From Daldinia sp. FL1419 (taxonomy: Eukaryota > Ascomycota > Sordariomycetes > Xylariales > Hypoxylaceae): 19,415 nucleotides of DNA. Positions 9,500-18,880 of this stretch are shown piece by piece (the stretch's first letter is position 1; every line of letters starts with the position of its first letter). The notes below the pieces were generated by a model, which did no database searches, was not told the DNA's origin, and saw only the letters and a list, made by a program, of their open reading frames with translations. Location: assembly GCA_025201765.1 (NCBI GenBank), contig MU623671.1:1-19415 (forward strand), given 5' to 3'. A program made the translations under genes and the position numbers.

Positions 9500-11350
9500 A
9501 ATAAAAATAATATATTATAAGACATAATATAAAATTAAATAATTCCAAATAAAATAAATATATCAATAATACCAAAATTTTTCTATTCTAAATAATCATT
9601 AAATTATATAATATATACTCCTATTATAAACATATCTATTTTAATATCAAAATATATACATTATAATATTTTTATTTGTATCTCACTTTTTAATAATATT
9701 CCAACTGCTCTAATATTAAATAAAATACCTTAAAATATATAAAAATATTAATTTTTAAGATAAAATATAGAAAGGGGATTTAAAACTACATCCAAAAAAT
9801 ATTTATAATTATTACCAAAGATATCTATTATAATAAATACATAAAAAATCACTTAATTTACAAAGATATTAATAATTTAAGGATTATTGATTTTATTATA
9901 ACCTATAAAATATTATATAATTAATAATTAAACTTAATTATTATTATTATATTTATCATTAATATACTATATATGCCATACATTAAAATCGTTATTGTTG
10001 CTGTTAGCATTATTATTATTATAATCAATATTAATTCTTTTATAATTAATTAAGAAAGGTTATAAAATCCTCTTTAATATCTCCCATTTCTTACTCCTAT
10101 ATATATTAATACCATTTATTATATTTATTATATTATTCATACATAAAATATTTAATAAACTAACAGCCTAATTTACTATAAACAAAACATTTCTTTTTTT
10201 TATTCCTATTATTAAAATATTTTTAATTATTAAAATATTTATTTCCACCTTAATTTGCTTAATAAAATTTTTAATTATTCTAATAAACTTAATTAATATA
10301 ATAATAATTATTTTTCATTTTATATTTATTAAAAAAATTTTAATATATATTACCTATTATTATTTAAAAATTGGTACAAATGTTCTCAAATATATCAAAT
10401 TATTAAAAAAAAACAGGTAAGAATATTAAATATCTTTGTACAACATGGTATAAACCTTCTTTAAAATAGATTTCTTTAATATAATTAATTAATAAACCTT
10501 TATAAATACATTATATCTAAATGATTAATATTTTAAAACATTTAGGTAAAATCTTTCCAAAATTATTTCATATAACATTTTTAATTATTATATTCTTCCA
10601 TTCAAATATATACATCTAAAAATTCTCATTAATATAAAAAAAATTATATATTTTATTAATTATTATATTAAAATCAAAACTTTATCGTATAAAATATTTA
10701 TAAAAAAATTCTAAAACTGCTCCTTTCAACATGGTATCATAAATATCAATATATAAATCAGGTCTAATTCCAAATTTATAATAATAAAATAAGAAGATTT
10801 AAATTCATTCATCCAATATTTTATATTTTTTACTTTTAAATTTAAAATTATTATTAAGGTATAACTTAATTAATAAATTAAGAAGTTAAGATTTTTGTAT
10901 TACCAATTGTTCTTTTTATTTATAAATAAATAATTTTATAATAAATTGTTATGTTATTCTTAGTTAAACTTTTATATTATTTATATATTAACCTTATTAT
11001 ATAAGGTTATTCATTAGGAATATTTAAGTTAGTTAATATTAAGGAATTATTTAAATTTGTTAAAATATTTGAAGTATTTAAAAGATTATTTATTATTATT
11101 ATGTTAAAGGGATTAGTTATTATAGTATTTGAGGAATTTGTGGAACTTGTTAAGGTATTAGAATTAGTTAAAATATTGGAATAATCTAGGATGCTAAAAT
11201 TGGCTGGGGTGCTAGAATTAGTTGGAATGTTAGAACTGGCTGGGGTATTTAAAGTATTAGTTGAAAGTTTATAAACTACGTTAAATAGAGTTGTACAACT
11301 GCAGCTAAAAACTACAATACTAATATCATTATCACTGGTTCTATTTTAAT
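9500..11350 (-). pseudogene. Copia gag remnant with Thr/Ser/Asn/Pro repeat N-terminus
   Basis: The minus strand near 10,860-10,600 reads GIRPDLYIDIYDTMLKGAVL followed by EFFYKYFIR and SFDFNIIINKIYNFF. This matches the capsid-like region of fungal Copia Gag as I know it (TMLKGAA...F...FETEENR). Upstream, 11,010-11,345 is open for 112 codons on the minus strand. It encodes a low-complexity chain with a 6-residue period: NTPASS, NIPTNS, STPANF, SILDYS, NILTNS, NTLTSS. It is built from 18-bp units, best seen at about 11,160-11,265. The stop at 11,007-11,009 separates the two parts. The 3' portion down to the integrase is AT-rich and too eroded to show a zinc knuckle or protease. Boundaries are approximate. 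Confidence 0.75.
11160..11265 (-). repeat. 18-bp degenerate tandem repeat in gag
   Basis: About six units of the type AGAATTAGTTGGAATGTT / AGAACTGGCTGGGGTATT / AAAATTGGCTGGGGTGCT on the plus strand. The period of 18 keeps the reading frame on the minus strand and yields 6-residue units. Differences between units are mostly transitions. GGCTGGGG survives in two units, so this is one of the least mutated parts of the element. Confidence 0.8.
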
Positions 11351-12218
11351 TGCAACAGCTTTTACCATAATTTTTAATGAATATAAATATATTAGATTAG
11401 TTAGAGATTTAAATTTGAAGAAATAGATTCTTAACAAATTATTTATTTTATTTTAAAAGAATTTAAAGAATGATTCTGCGTTAGTAATAACTGTAAATAC
11501 ATATAAGTTATTTTATGCTATCTCAACGAAAATATTATAGAATTTAAGGTATTCCTTAATTTTAATATATAATAAATATTAAATCTTAATAAAATAGGTT
11601 AAAATTCAACCATAAAAATCATTTTTAAAAGTATGTTATAAATTTTTATTAATTATATTTTCATTATAATCTATTATACTTTTAACCATATATATATCAA
11701 TTTAAATTATTAAAATAACTATTATATCAATAATATCAAAATTAATACCTAATTATTTATCATCAATATATTTCAACCAGAACTCTTCTATTAATTTAAT
11801 TATATTAACTATTAATTATAATAAATTTAGAAAAAATAAATAAGATATAATATTATAATTAAGGTGATGAAAATATTGATTATTATAATAAAAGAATAAT
11901 AAAAAAATAGGTGAGTATATTATTATAAAGAGAAACTGTATTAGTTTTGTTTTGTAAAATTATTTTATAAGGTATTGAATTGTTCTTTCCTTAGGTGTTG
12001 AATTTTTAAACAGTAGCAGTTATAGTTGTAATACATAAAACTTTTTAAATGGGGTTAGAAAAAAAATTTCAGATAGAGCTTAAAGTTTGCTAATAAGGTA
12101 GAAATGTAATGCAATTTTTGATATTATTACCTTCTTTTAACATATTATAATATTATAATAAATATAAGTATATATTATAAATATAAATATGTAATAAATA
12201 TATAATAATTCAATTAAT
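11350..12218. other. Region upstream of gag, no recognised gene
   Basis: On the minus strand a short hydrophobic frame lies near 11,330-11,375 (MVKAVAIKIEPVIMILVL, then a stop). It overlaps the gag N-terminal region in a different frame. The rest is AT-rich with no paired repeat found. It probably contains the original leader or start of gag. Nothing else can be supported. Confidence 0.45.
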
Positions 12219-13255
12219 ACTAGAGGTTACCCTAAAGGCTGATATAATTTTTAAATTTTTAAATAAGATTTTTTATTAAGATAAAATTAAATTATTATAT
12301 TAAAATTTTTTAAAAATTATTATAAAAAATTAATAAAATAATTAATAAATATTATATTAAATCAAAATAATATAATTAAATAATAAATACTAAATTAGTA
12401 TAAAACAATTAAATAATAGATATTATTTTGTAAAAACCTTATTAGCCTTTTTAAAGTTAGATCCTTCAGGTCTCCATAATTCTTTTAAATAAGCCCTCAA
12501 GAATTATCTTTCTTATTTGATTAGAAAAGGCTCATAAGATTCTAGAGATTAATTTTTTTATAAAATCTTCGTATAAGAATATATAGTTTTAGTTTCTTTT
12601 TTTGAAAATATTTTCTTAAAGTACGCTACCATTTACAAGTAGTTACATATATTTGCTTCTCCATCCAATTGTTCTATTCTTTTTAGGATATAATAACCCT
12701 ACATTTTTAAGCTTATTTAATCTTTAATTACTATAAATTAATTAAAATGTAGGGTATATCTTGTAAGAATTATTAGAATTTTTATTTAATAATAGTAATT
12801 CTATAATTAGTTAAGATAAATTAATTAAAAAAAATAGATTTAATTATAAATTTGTAATATTTTATTAAGATTTTATTAATTATTTATATTAAATAAAAAC
12901 TTTATAATATGCTAAAGGTTATATAAATTTAAAAATATAAGGTAACTATATTTTAAAGAGTATAATAAAATAATTGGGTAGAAGAATTGTTATATATAAT
13001 TGTTTGTTAATGGTAGTATATTATAGGATAATATATTTAAAAAAGAAATTTAAATTATATATTATTATATAAAAATTTTATAAAAGTAATTTTTAAAAGA
13101 CCATAATAACCTTAAATTAATTAAATAAAAAAGATAACTCTCAAAAACCTATTTATATTTAATAAAGCTTGTAGAAACTTTAGAAGGGTTGGTTCCATAA
13201 AGGCTAATAAAATCTTATAGCTTTAATTATGTAATTACATTACCTTAAAGAAATT
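12219..13255. repeat. R/Q repeat inside the Copia element, itself an inverted pair
   Basis: 12219-12800 aligns on the plus strand with 845-1545: ACTAGAGGTTACCCTAAAGG against ACTGGAGGTCACCCCAAGAG, the R unit at 12392-12525, and the Q unit at 12600-12790. 12920-13255 carries R/Q in the opposite orientation, with its R unit at 13105-13250. The whole is thus an imperfect palindrome with a loop of about 150 bp, the same plus-then-minus arrangement seen at 845-3735. Copies of R occur both inside and outside the retrotransposon, so R moved or recombined independently of it. Confidence 0.75.
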
Positions 13256-13559
13256 AATTAAACTTCATATAAATTAAAAGAAAAATTCTAACTCCCCAAA
13301 TCTCTTAATCATTAAATTCTTATTCTTTAACTTTTAAACACTTTTTAATTCTATTTAACATTCTTTAATTTTATTTATATATTTAATAAATTAATTGGTT
13401 ATTATTATTAAACTTTATATATTTAAAAATTTATTTAAAAACTTCTTATCTTAACCATTCTAATAATATACTTAACTATAATTTAATTATTAACTTTATT
13501 AATATTTTTTTAAGTTATATATATAGGTTAGGACTTTATTATTTAAAATAGGTTATTTA
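13256..13559. other. AT-rich spacer, no gene seen
   Basis: Between the minus-strand R unit and the end of the unassigned coding remnant. Stops occur in all frames and no paired repeat was found. Confidence 0.5.
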
Positions 13560-14735
13560 CTACAATCTATAGGTTATACAATTATTTAATTGTAGATTTC
13601 CTAAAATATTATTCTTATTTAGAATAAGTTTTAATACATACTTATTACTTATTTTTATATTATATATCCTGATTGGTTTATTTTTAAATAAATAAATAGT
13701 TTTATTAATTTTTGATATCTTTTTTTGGGGTATTATTTCAAATGGTGGATCCTTGTTCTTAATTTTCTCAAAAATCTTTATAATTACTAATATTAATATT
13801 AGGTTATTAATTATTCATATTATTATTAATTTAGTTAATAACTTTATATAATTATTAAATATTTTATAATGATTATTATTATTCTTAATTGTAACAACTA
13901 ACTTTTATAATTTTTATTTAATTATATGTAATGTATAAATATATTAAAATCTACAAGTCCAATTATTTTTCTAAATAATTAAAGGTATTATGTGTAGTTC
14001 TTTAGGAATAGGTTTTCCTAATTTCTGAAATGTTGTAATCATTTGCTCTTTGATATAATTGATTCACTACTCTAATTTTTAATAAATTAAATTGAAAATT
14101 TATAAATAATGCTTTTTAAATGTATAAATTATAAGAAAAAAATAATTCTAATTATAAATCTTTATTATTTATATATATTTTAAATTAGATAAATTTGTAT
14201 GTGTTAATAAGAATAATATTTAAATTCTTTATTATATAGTTTTTAAAGTTAATAAATTAAAATTTCTTTTAGAATTGTGATTTAAGGTTTATATTAATTC
14301 TTTTTTATAAATAATTTCTTAATTAGGTGTATTTTATGTAGTTAGTTCTTAAAAAGCCATAATATAAAAGTTATTTAATTATTATTTTTTGGTGTATAAT
14401 TAGAAGGTTTAAATTAGTGTTAATAATAAATTATTGTATTAATAGTTTGTATTAATTTTTGGTGGTACTGTTATATTATTAATAAAATAATTAAATATAG
14501 GTATAAAACCTTTAATTTTTTTAATGTTTATGTTTAATTAAGGAGATGGGTTCTTATATTTAGTTAATTTATTATATTTAATTAAATAAATAATATTTGT
14601 AAAGATTTGTAATAATTTAATCATTTTGTTGTAAATAATTAAAATTAATAAATTTATTATATTTATTAATTTTATTATAAAATTACTATTAAATTGGTAG
14701 GTAGTGATTAATAACAATATTAGTATTAAATGCAA
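13560..14735 (-). pseudogene. Unassigned protein-coding remnant, block D (C-terminal part)
   Basis: One minus-strand frame stays coherent for about 390 codons with no indel, interrupted by more than 20 stops that are mostly TAA/TAG. Protein-like islands include TTYQFNSNFIIKLINIINLL (14,700), KKIKGFIPIFNYFINNITVP (14,500), TTFQKLGKPIPKELHIIPL (14,010), KNKDPPFEIIPQKKISKINK (13,740) and NKPIRIYNIKISNKYVLKLI (13,660). The last in-frame stop is at 13,560-13,562. A 65-codon reading frame at 14,538-14,735 is only the longest stop-free stretch of it and starts with TTG, not ATG. Lys, Asn and Ile excess fits G-to-A and C-to-T damage of the coding strand. I do not recognise the family; it is not gag, integrase, reverse transcriptase or RNase H as seen elsewhere in this element. 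Confidence 0.55.
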
Positions 14736-14839
14736 TTTATATAAATAATGTTAGCTTGATTAGGTGGAATATAAACTTTAAAAAGAGAAAATAGTATTAT
14801 AAAGGAAAAAAAGATATTAAAAGAAAAAAGAAAAAATTA

Positions 14840-15230
14840 ACAATATTTTATGTTCCAATTCCATAATTGCTATTGTTTAAATCGGTAAGTGTTTATTGGT
14901 TATAACTATAATTTTTATATAATATATATATTTCAAATTTATACGTGAATATTGAATAACGTTTTTTATTAATTTAATTATATTAATTATAAATAACATC
15001 TTTTATTTTAATATTCCATAGTTTAATACCATGGCTTTCTTTCTTCCTCTTTTTTTCCAGAATTTATTCTTTAACTTTTTCAACTCAAAATGCTTTATTA
15101 TATTTAATTAGATATTATTTAACAAACTTTCAAAATATCTTCTCAATTCAAACCAATTAATACAAGTTTTTCAAATAATAATTCTACATTATTAATGATA
15201 TTGTTAATAATTAATATTTTGAATAATAAT
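14840..15230 (-). pseudogene. Unassigned coding remnant, block C
   Basis: A minus-strand frame, different from block D, reads as protein-like between stops: EKKRKKESHGIKLWNIKIKD (15,055-14,995), KKRYSIFTYKFEIYILYKNY (14,960-14,900) and TLTDLNNSNYGIGT (14,890-14,850). The basic run LEKKRKKES lies where the plus strand shows CTTCCTCTTTTTTTCCAG. The frame change to block D falls at 14,740-14,840 and could be an indel, or an intron if this was a host gene. It is probably the same gene as block D, but that is inference from adjacency and strand. Confidence 0.45.
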
Positions 15231-15599
15231 AATAATAATAACAATAACTTAAATAATTAATTTATTATTATTACTTTATTATTTAATTATGCTTTTATAA
15301 TGTAATTTAATTAAATTAATAATATAAATAAATTGAAGAAATATTAGAAATTAATTGCTTATATCAATAATTCTTTTATTAATTTCTATTATTTTATAAA
15401 TGATTTTTTCATATCATTTTAAATAAATCCTAATTAATTATAATATTTAAATATTCAATATAATAAAATTTAAAATTCTAAATAATGTTAGAACTAATTA
15501 ATATATTTATTGGAAAATTATTAATACTAATTTTTAAAAAAATAATTCTTACTATCCTTATTATTATAATATTATTTTATTATAATTATTTAAATATAT
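15231..15599. other. AT-rich gap between coding-like blocks
   Basis: Nothing can be read with confidence. It contains trinucleotide-like AAT runs (15,226-15,240) that on the minus strand would be ATT. It may be an intron or a more heavily mutated part of the same gene. Confidence 0.4.
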
Positions 15600-15985
15600 A
15601 TTATTTATTATACATATTAATATTTATAAAAATAATTTTATTAATAAATATATAACTAAAATATTAATTAATTCTTATTATATAAAAGATTTAATAGTAT
15701 AAATATTTAACTTTTTAAATAAAATTCTTTACAAACTTTATAAAAAATATTTTCAATTATTTAATTTTAAAAACCGTACTAATATATAGCCATTCTTTAA
15801 ATGCCATACTCTTCCTAATAAAAATAACTATAATAATTATTTATATATCATAACAAAATACAACCTTTAAACTCCTAAACTTAAATTCCTTCACTCTTAA
15901 ACTAATTACATCCCTCCTATTCAAAAAGATATTACTAAAAAAAGCTCCCCAACTATAAACAAATATAACAATCAAAAACTAACAA
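15600..15985 (-). pseudogene. Unassigned coding remnant, block B
   Basis: A minus-strand frame in the same register as block D has islands such as LLYLFIVGELFLVISF (15,960-15,910), RNLSLGV (15,890), RLYFVMIYK (15,865) and LFLLGRVWHLKNGYILVRFL (15,825-15,770), separated by TAA/TAG/TGA. On the plus strand this stretch has C but hardly any G, which means the mutations hit the minus (coding) strand. No domain is recognised. The hydrophobic stretch could be membrane-associated or simply a buried core. Confidence 0.42.
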
Positions 15986-16079
15986 AGAAAATACTTTCTT
16001 CTTAAATATAAAAAAAAAACAACAACATAAAGGTATTACTATATGAATATAACAATCTAATTAACAATCAATCTCTATA

Positions 16080-16490
16080 TATATAAAATCTAAAAATAAA
16101 ATAAAAATAAAATAAAATAAAAATCCAAAATAACAAATAAAAAAAATATAACTATTATAATAACCCCAATAAATTCTCTTTTTATTTAATCATATACTTA
16201 ATAATAATACTTAATATATAATTCATCCTCAACCCATCTTTTAATAACTTTTCAAAATTGGGTTATACCCATAATAGTCAAGATTAACATTCGTAACATC
16301 TACTTCAACTTCCTTAAAAACTCCAGCATAATCTCTAATCAAATCAGTAACATCAATAACATCAAATACAATAAATCCTTTTCCAAAATCTCTAAGCCTC
16401 TCTCAAACAGACTTAAATCTTTCAAAATCACGTGAGGTAGATTCGAACTTTAACTGATCACAGGCTTAATCCCAAGTAATAAATACTAAA
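16080..16490 (-). pseudogene. Unassigned coding remnant, block A (N-terminal part)
   Basis: This is the best preserved part. The minus strand reads LKFESTSRDFERFKSV, a TGA stop (16,403-16,405), then ERLRDFGKGFIVFDVIDVTD and LIRDYAGVFKEVEVDVTNVN, then NPILKSY and a TAA at 16,241-16,243. The frame continues past it with KMG, IIY and LNKKRIYWGYYNSYIF. An upstream in-frame TAA lies at 16,466-16,468. The acidic and valine-rich composition is much less biased to Lys/Asn/Ile than in blocks B to D. Further 5' the sequence meets the R repeat near 16,520, so the true start is probably lost or displaced. I do not recognise the family. Confidence 0.5.
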
Positions 16491-16519
16491 AGGCTTAATA
16501 AGGGTACTTCATAAAATAA

Positions 16520-17012
16520 TAATATACTAATCAAACAAAAAATAACTTTTAAAAACCTATTTATATTCGGAAAAAGTTTGTAAAAATCCTAAAAAAAATT
16601 GTTCTATAAAAACTAAAAATAACTTCAATTATATAATTATATTACATAATTTAATATATGATTAAACATAAAACTAATTAATTAGGATGTAATTAAATAC
16701 AATATAAGACTAGCTAATCAAAAAAGGCTAATATAACTAACCAATTAAAAAAAAGTTCATATATTTAGCTAATAAAATGTAAATAATTTATAAAAACCTT
16801 AAAATTTAAGATTTTTTAATTTAAAAAAATATTTTAATATCCTAATTAAATAAAGAAAATTAATAAAATTAAAAAAAAATAAATATATAAAGTTATTTAA
16901 AATTTAAAAATTATAAAATTAATTTAAAAAATTAATATACTTAATAAGGTTATTTTTTTCTCTATCCATATCAATAATCTTCCAACATAAAACCTTAAGA
17001 AAACTTAAGGCA
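16520..17012 (+). repeat. R plus S repeat (copy 2) inside the Copia element
   Basis: A minus-strand R unit (16,520-16,640) is followed directly by S (16,641-17,012), the same order as at 3598-4704. It ends in the hairpin CCTTAAGAAAACTTAAGGCAT. It lacks MITE-2, which makes it the reference for the MITE insertion site. It separates the retrotransposon leader from the coding remnants. Confidence 0.8.
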
Positions 17013-17321
17013 TAAATTTCCCCAAAACCATTTCATTAATAAAGGAAGTTTTGATATTATTTATTTATACATAATAAATATGTACCTCAGATTGTAGATT
17101 TAATGCTGAAGCTATTTCTACCTTTCAGAGATCTTAAATTAATGCGAGTTATTCCCAAAACCATATATAATAATATGAAATTTTGGGCTTAAGATTATAT
17201 ATTGAAATATGAAATCTTGAGGTTATTCGCCTCTTCTTGTCAAAATTTAGCGCTAAAGCTGTTTCCTCCCTTTCGGGTACCTAACTAATCTATAATCAAT
17301 TTATTATTAATTATTAATTAA
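17013..17321 (-). other. 5' leader of the Copia element, GC-richer, with direct repeats
   Basis: This lies just inside the 5' LTR (on the minus strand). It has more G/C than its surroundings. A segment of about 47 bp occurs twice, at 17,098-17,145 (TTAATGCTGAAGCTATTTC) and 17,244-17,290 (TTAGCGCTAAAGCTGTTTCC), differing mostly by transitions. A tRNA primer-binding site should abut the LTR at 17,321, but the 20 bases there are only A/T (TTAATTAATAATTAATAATA on the minus strand), so none can be named. A small AT insertion or heavy mutation there is possible. Confidence 0.55.
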
Positions 17322-17501
17322 TATTAGATGGATAAGGTACTATTATATGCAATAGTAAAAATAAGGGTATTCGTAAATTTAGTAAAAAGTGGTATAATTC
17401 TAAGAAAAAACGTATTTTAGTCGGAGACCAAAATATGTGGAGCTAAATACAAGATTAAAATAGGTCTGTACCACTATGGTTATATAACCAACATTCTCAC
17501 A
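17322..17501 (-). repeat. 5' LTR of the Copia element
   Basis: 180 bp, collinear with 5874-6053. On the minus strand it begins TGTGAGAATGTTGGTTATAT. The far end is mutated to ...CATCTAATA, where the other copy keeps CCAACA. The palindrome GGTTATATAACC (17,478-17,489) contains a TATA-like core that could be promoter sequence; it is damaged to AATTATATAATC in the other LTR. Confidence 0.93.
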
Positions 17502-17506
17502 AGGTA
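17502..17506. repeat. Target site duplication AGGTA (5' LTR side)
   Basis: Identical to 5869-5873. After it, the U TIR continues (GGAATTATATTTTGG...), matching the complement of 4808-4828. Confidence 0.92.
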
Positions 17507-17655
17507 GGAATTATATTTTGGAAAAAACCTACTTATTACTTATCCAATTAAATTAAATTATTATAATTTTAATTTTATTTTATATTTTTATTAAAATTTA
17601 TTTTCTAATAAAAATAATTAAATTTTAATATAAAAGAATATTTAATATATTATAA
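17507..17655. mobile_element. Element U, displaced outer part of right TIR
   Basis: The reverse complement of 4704-4828 matches this stretch: TTATCCAATTAAATTAAATT here against TTATCTAATTAAATTATATT, then TTATAATTTTAATTTTA and TATTTTTATTAAAATT. Joining 5789-5873 to 17,507-17,655 reconstitutes the right arm of U. Confidence 0.85.
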
Positions 17656-17697
17656 TATCCAAATTTTATAAAATAATATAATAGCAGTTTAGATATA

Positions 17698-17950
17698 GGA
17701 TAACAATAAAATCTAAAATAGTTTTATTATTTCTTTTAATAAATAATAAAAATGTTGTTATATCATAAAGAAATTATTTTAGAAGAAGGTTAAGATATAT
17801 ATAATTTATATAAAATATAAATATATATAAATAATTTTATATTTCTATAAAAAATTATTACCCATTTTTATTTTTATAACCTTTTTTTTAATATTATAAT
17901 ATTATATTTGTTCTCCAAAATGATTTAAAATAATATTATTAATTTATAAT
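17698..17950 (-). repeat. Repeat V, right copy
   Basis: Inverted homologue of 545-800. It is more AT-rich than the left copy: where the left keeps GGCTTTATTATT and CTTAAAACGGTGC, this copy reads AGTTTTATTATT and TTTAAAATAATAT. The differences are consistent with one-sided RIP damage. Confidence 0.8.
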
Positions 17951-18600
17951 CTTTTTTAATTAATTTTAATCCTTTTTATATATTTTATTTATATTTTTTA
18001 ATATTATAATATAATATTTTTATATCCATTATATTTATAATTTAATATTATTTTAAAAAATCCATTTTATTTTTATATATATATTATATTAAATAAATAA
18101 AAATTTATATATTTATAGATATTTTATTATTTTTTTAATTTTATCCTATTATTAACCTTCTTTAAATATTTTAATCTTTTTATTAAAAATTATTATAATA
18201 TTTTAAATTTAATATAATATTTTAAAATTATATTATATTAGAATTATAATTTTAATATAATTATATATTATAAAAATAATATATTTATTAAAAATAGAAA
18301 ATTATATAATGAATATGGCTATACCTTTCTGGCATAATTCTGGGAATTAATTATTAAGGCTTTTTTATAATTCTTCTAAAATTTTTAAACTTTTAAAAAA
18401 TTTATTAAAAGATTATTAATAATATTTAATAATTATTTTTATTATATTTAATCCTTTATTTATTAGATTTATAATTTATATATATTTTAATAATTTTAAA
18501 AAGATTATTTATTTTAATATTATTAATATTATAATTATTTTGTAATATAATTTTATTTTATATCTATTTTATTAATATTTATTAATTATAATATAAGGTT
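17951..18600. other. AT-rich stretch with no recognised feature
   Basis: Almost pure A/T apart from a small patch at 18,315-18,345 (GGCTATACCTTTCTGGC, then TTCTGGGAATT). No reading frame, repeat partner or RNA was found. Confidence 0.6.
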
Positions 18601-18720
18601 TATAAGGGAATTAATTTTGGAGGGAAGTGCATATGTACTGCCTTATCCCTAACAATCCACATTATCCCTATATGTTATTATTGCAGCGATCTTTCACTCA
18701 GGAGCGATCTTTCACTTAAG
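18601..18720. repeat. GC-richer island ending in an 18-bp tandem duplication
   Basis: AGCGATCTTTCACTCAGG (18,685-18,702) is followed at once by AGCGATCTTTCACTTAAG (18,703-18,720); the two differences are transitions. Upstream, 18,620-18,650 holds GGAGGGAAGTGCATATGTAC. It is not related to any other repeat in the window and no function is visible. 18,721-18,812 is featureless AT-rich sequence. Confidence 0.8.
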
Positions 18721-18812
18721 ATTTACAATATATATTTTATTTTAAAATTTTAAATTATTAAAATTTATTTTTACAATTGAAATAATGGTAATATTATTAT
18801 TTATTATTATGA

Positions 18813-18880
18813 TTATTATTTATTACTACCCCGATTTACCTAGAATATATTACAGGTATCCGGTCCATCTTTTGGTATTT
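18813..18880. mobile_element. Element U, third partial TIR
   Basis: TATTACTACCCCGATTTACC and GGTATCCGGTCCATC, then TTTTGGTATTT, match the right TIR of U at 5796-5864. This copy keeps more C/G than either arm of the main U copy. It stops 7 bases short of the TIR position where AGGTATG would follow and is fused to a Copia fragment at 18,881. Confidence 0.85.

Larger units (their letters stand above)
5874..17501 (-). mobile_element. RIP-mutated Ty1/Copia LTR retrotransposon with nested repeats
   Basis: Two 180-bp LTRs (5874-6053 and 17322-17501) in the same orientation bound this element, and a 5-bp AGGTA duplication flanks it. It interrupts the right TIR of element U at one precise point. The minus strand encodes, in order, gag, integrase, reverse transcriptase and RNase H, so the 5' LTR is the one at high coordinates. 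Integrase before reverse transcriptase is the Copia order. At 11.6 kb it is about twice a usual Copia element. The excess is explained by R/S repeats at 12219-13255 and 16520-17012 and an unassigned coding remnant at 13560-16490. All coding regions carry many nonsense changes, so it cannot be autonomous. Confidence 0.92.

Noticed and set aside
14538..14735. 65-residue minus-strand reading frame as a small membrane protein
   Set aside because: It starts at TTG and the frame continues coherently past its stop for nearly 1 kb. It is a stop-free piece of a larger decayed gene, and its Ile/Leu/Asn richness is mutational.
14883..15060. Plus-strand gene with ATG at CCATGG, a GTAAGT donor and a TTTTTTTCCAG acceptor
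   Set aside because: The donor precedes the ATG, the plus-strand frame is low-complexity and ends after 27 codons, and the minus strand reads better as protein across the same bases.
16425..16475. tRNA-like TTCGAA loop (GATTCGAACTTT)
   Set aside because: The flanking bases do not form a 5-bp T-stem in either orientation and no acceptor or anticodon arm is present. The segment fits the coding remnant frame instead.
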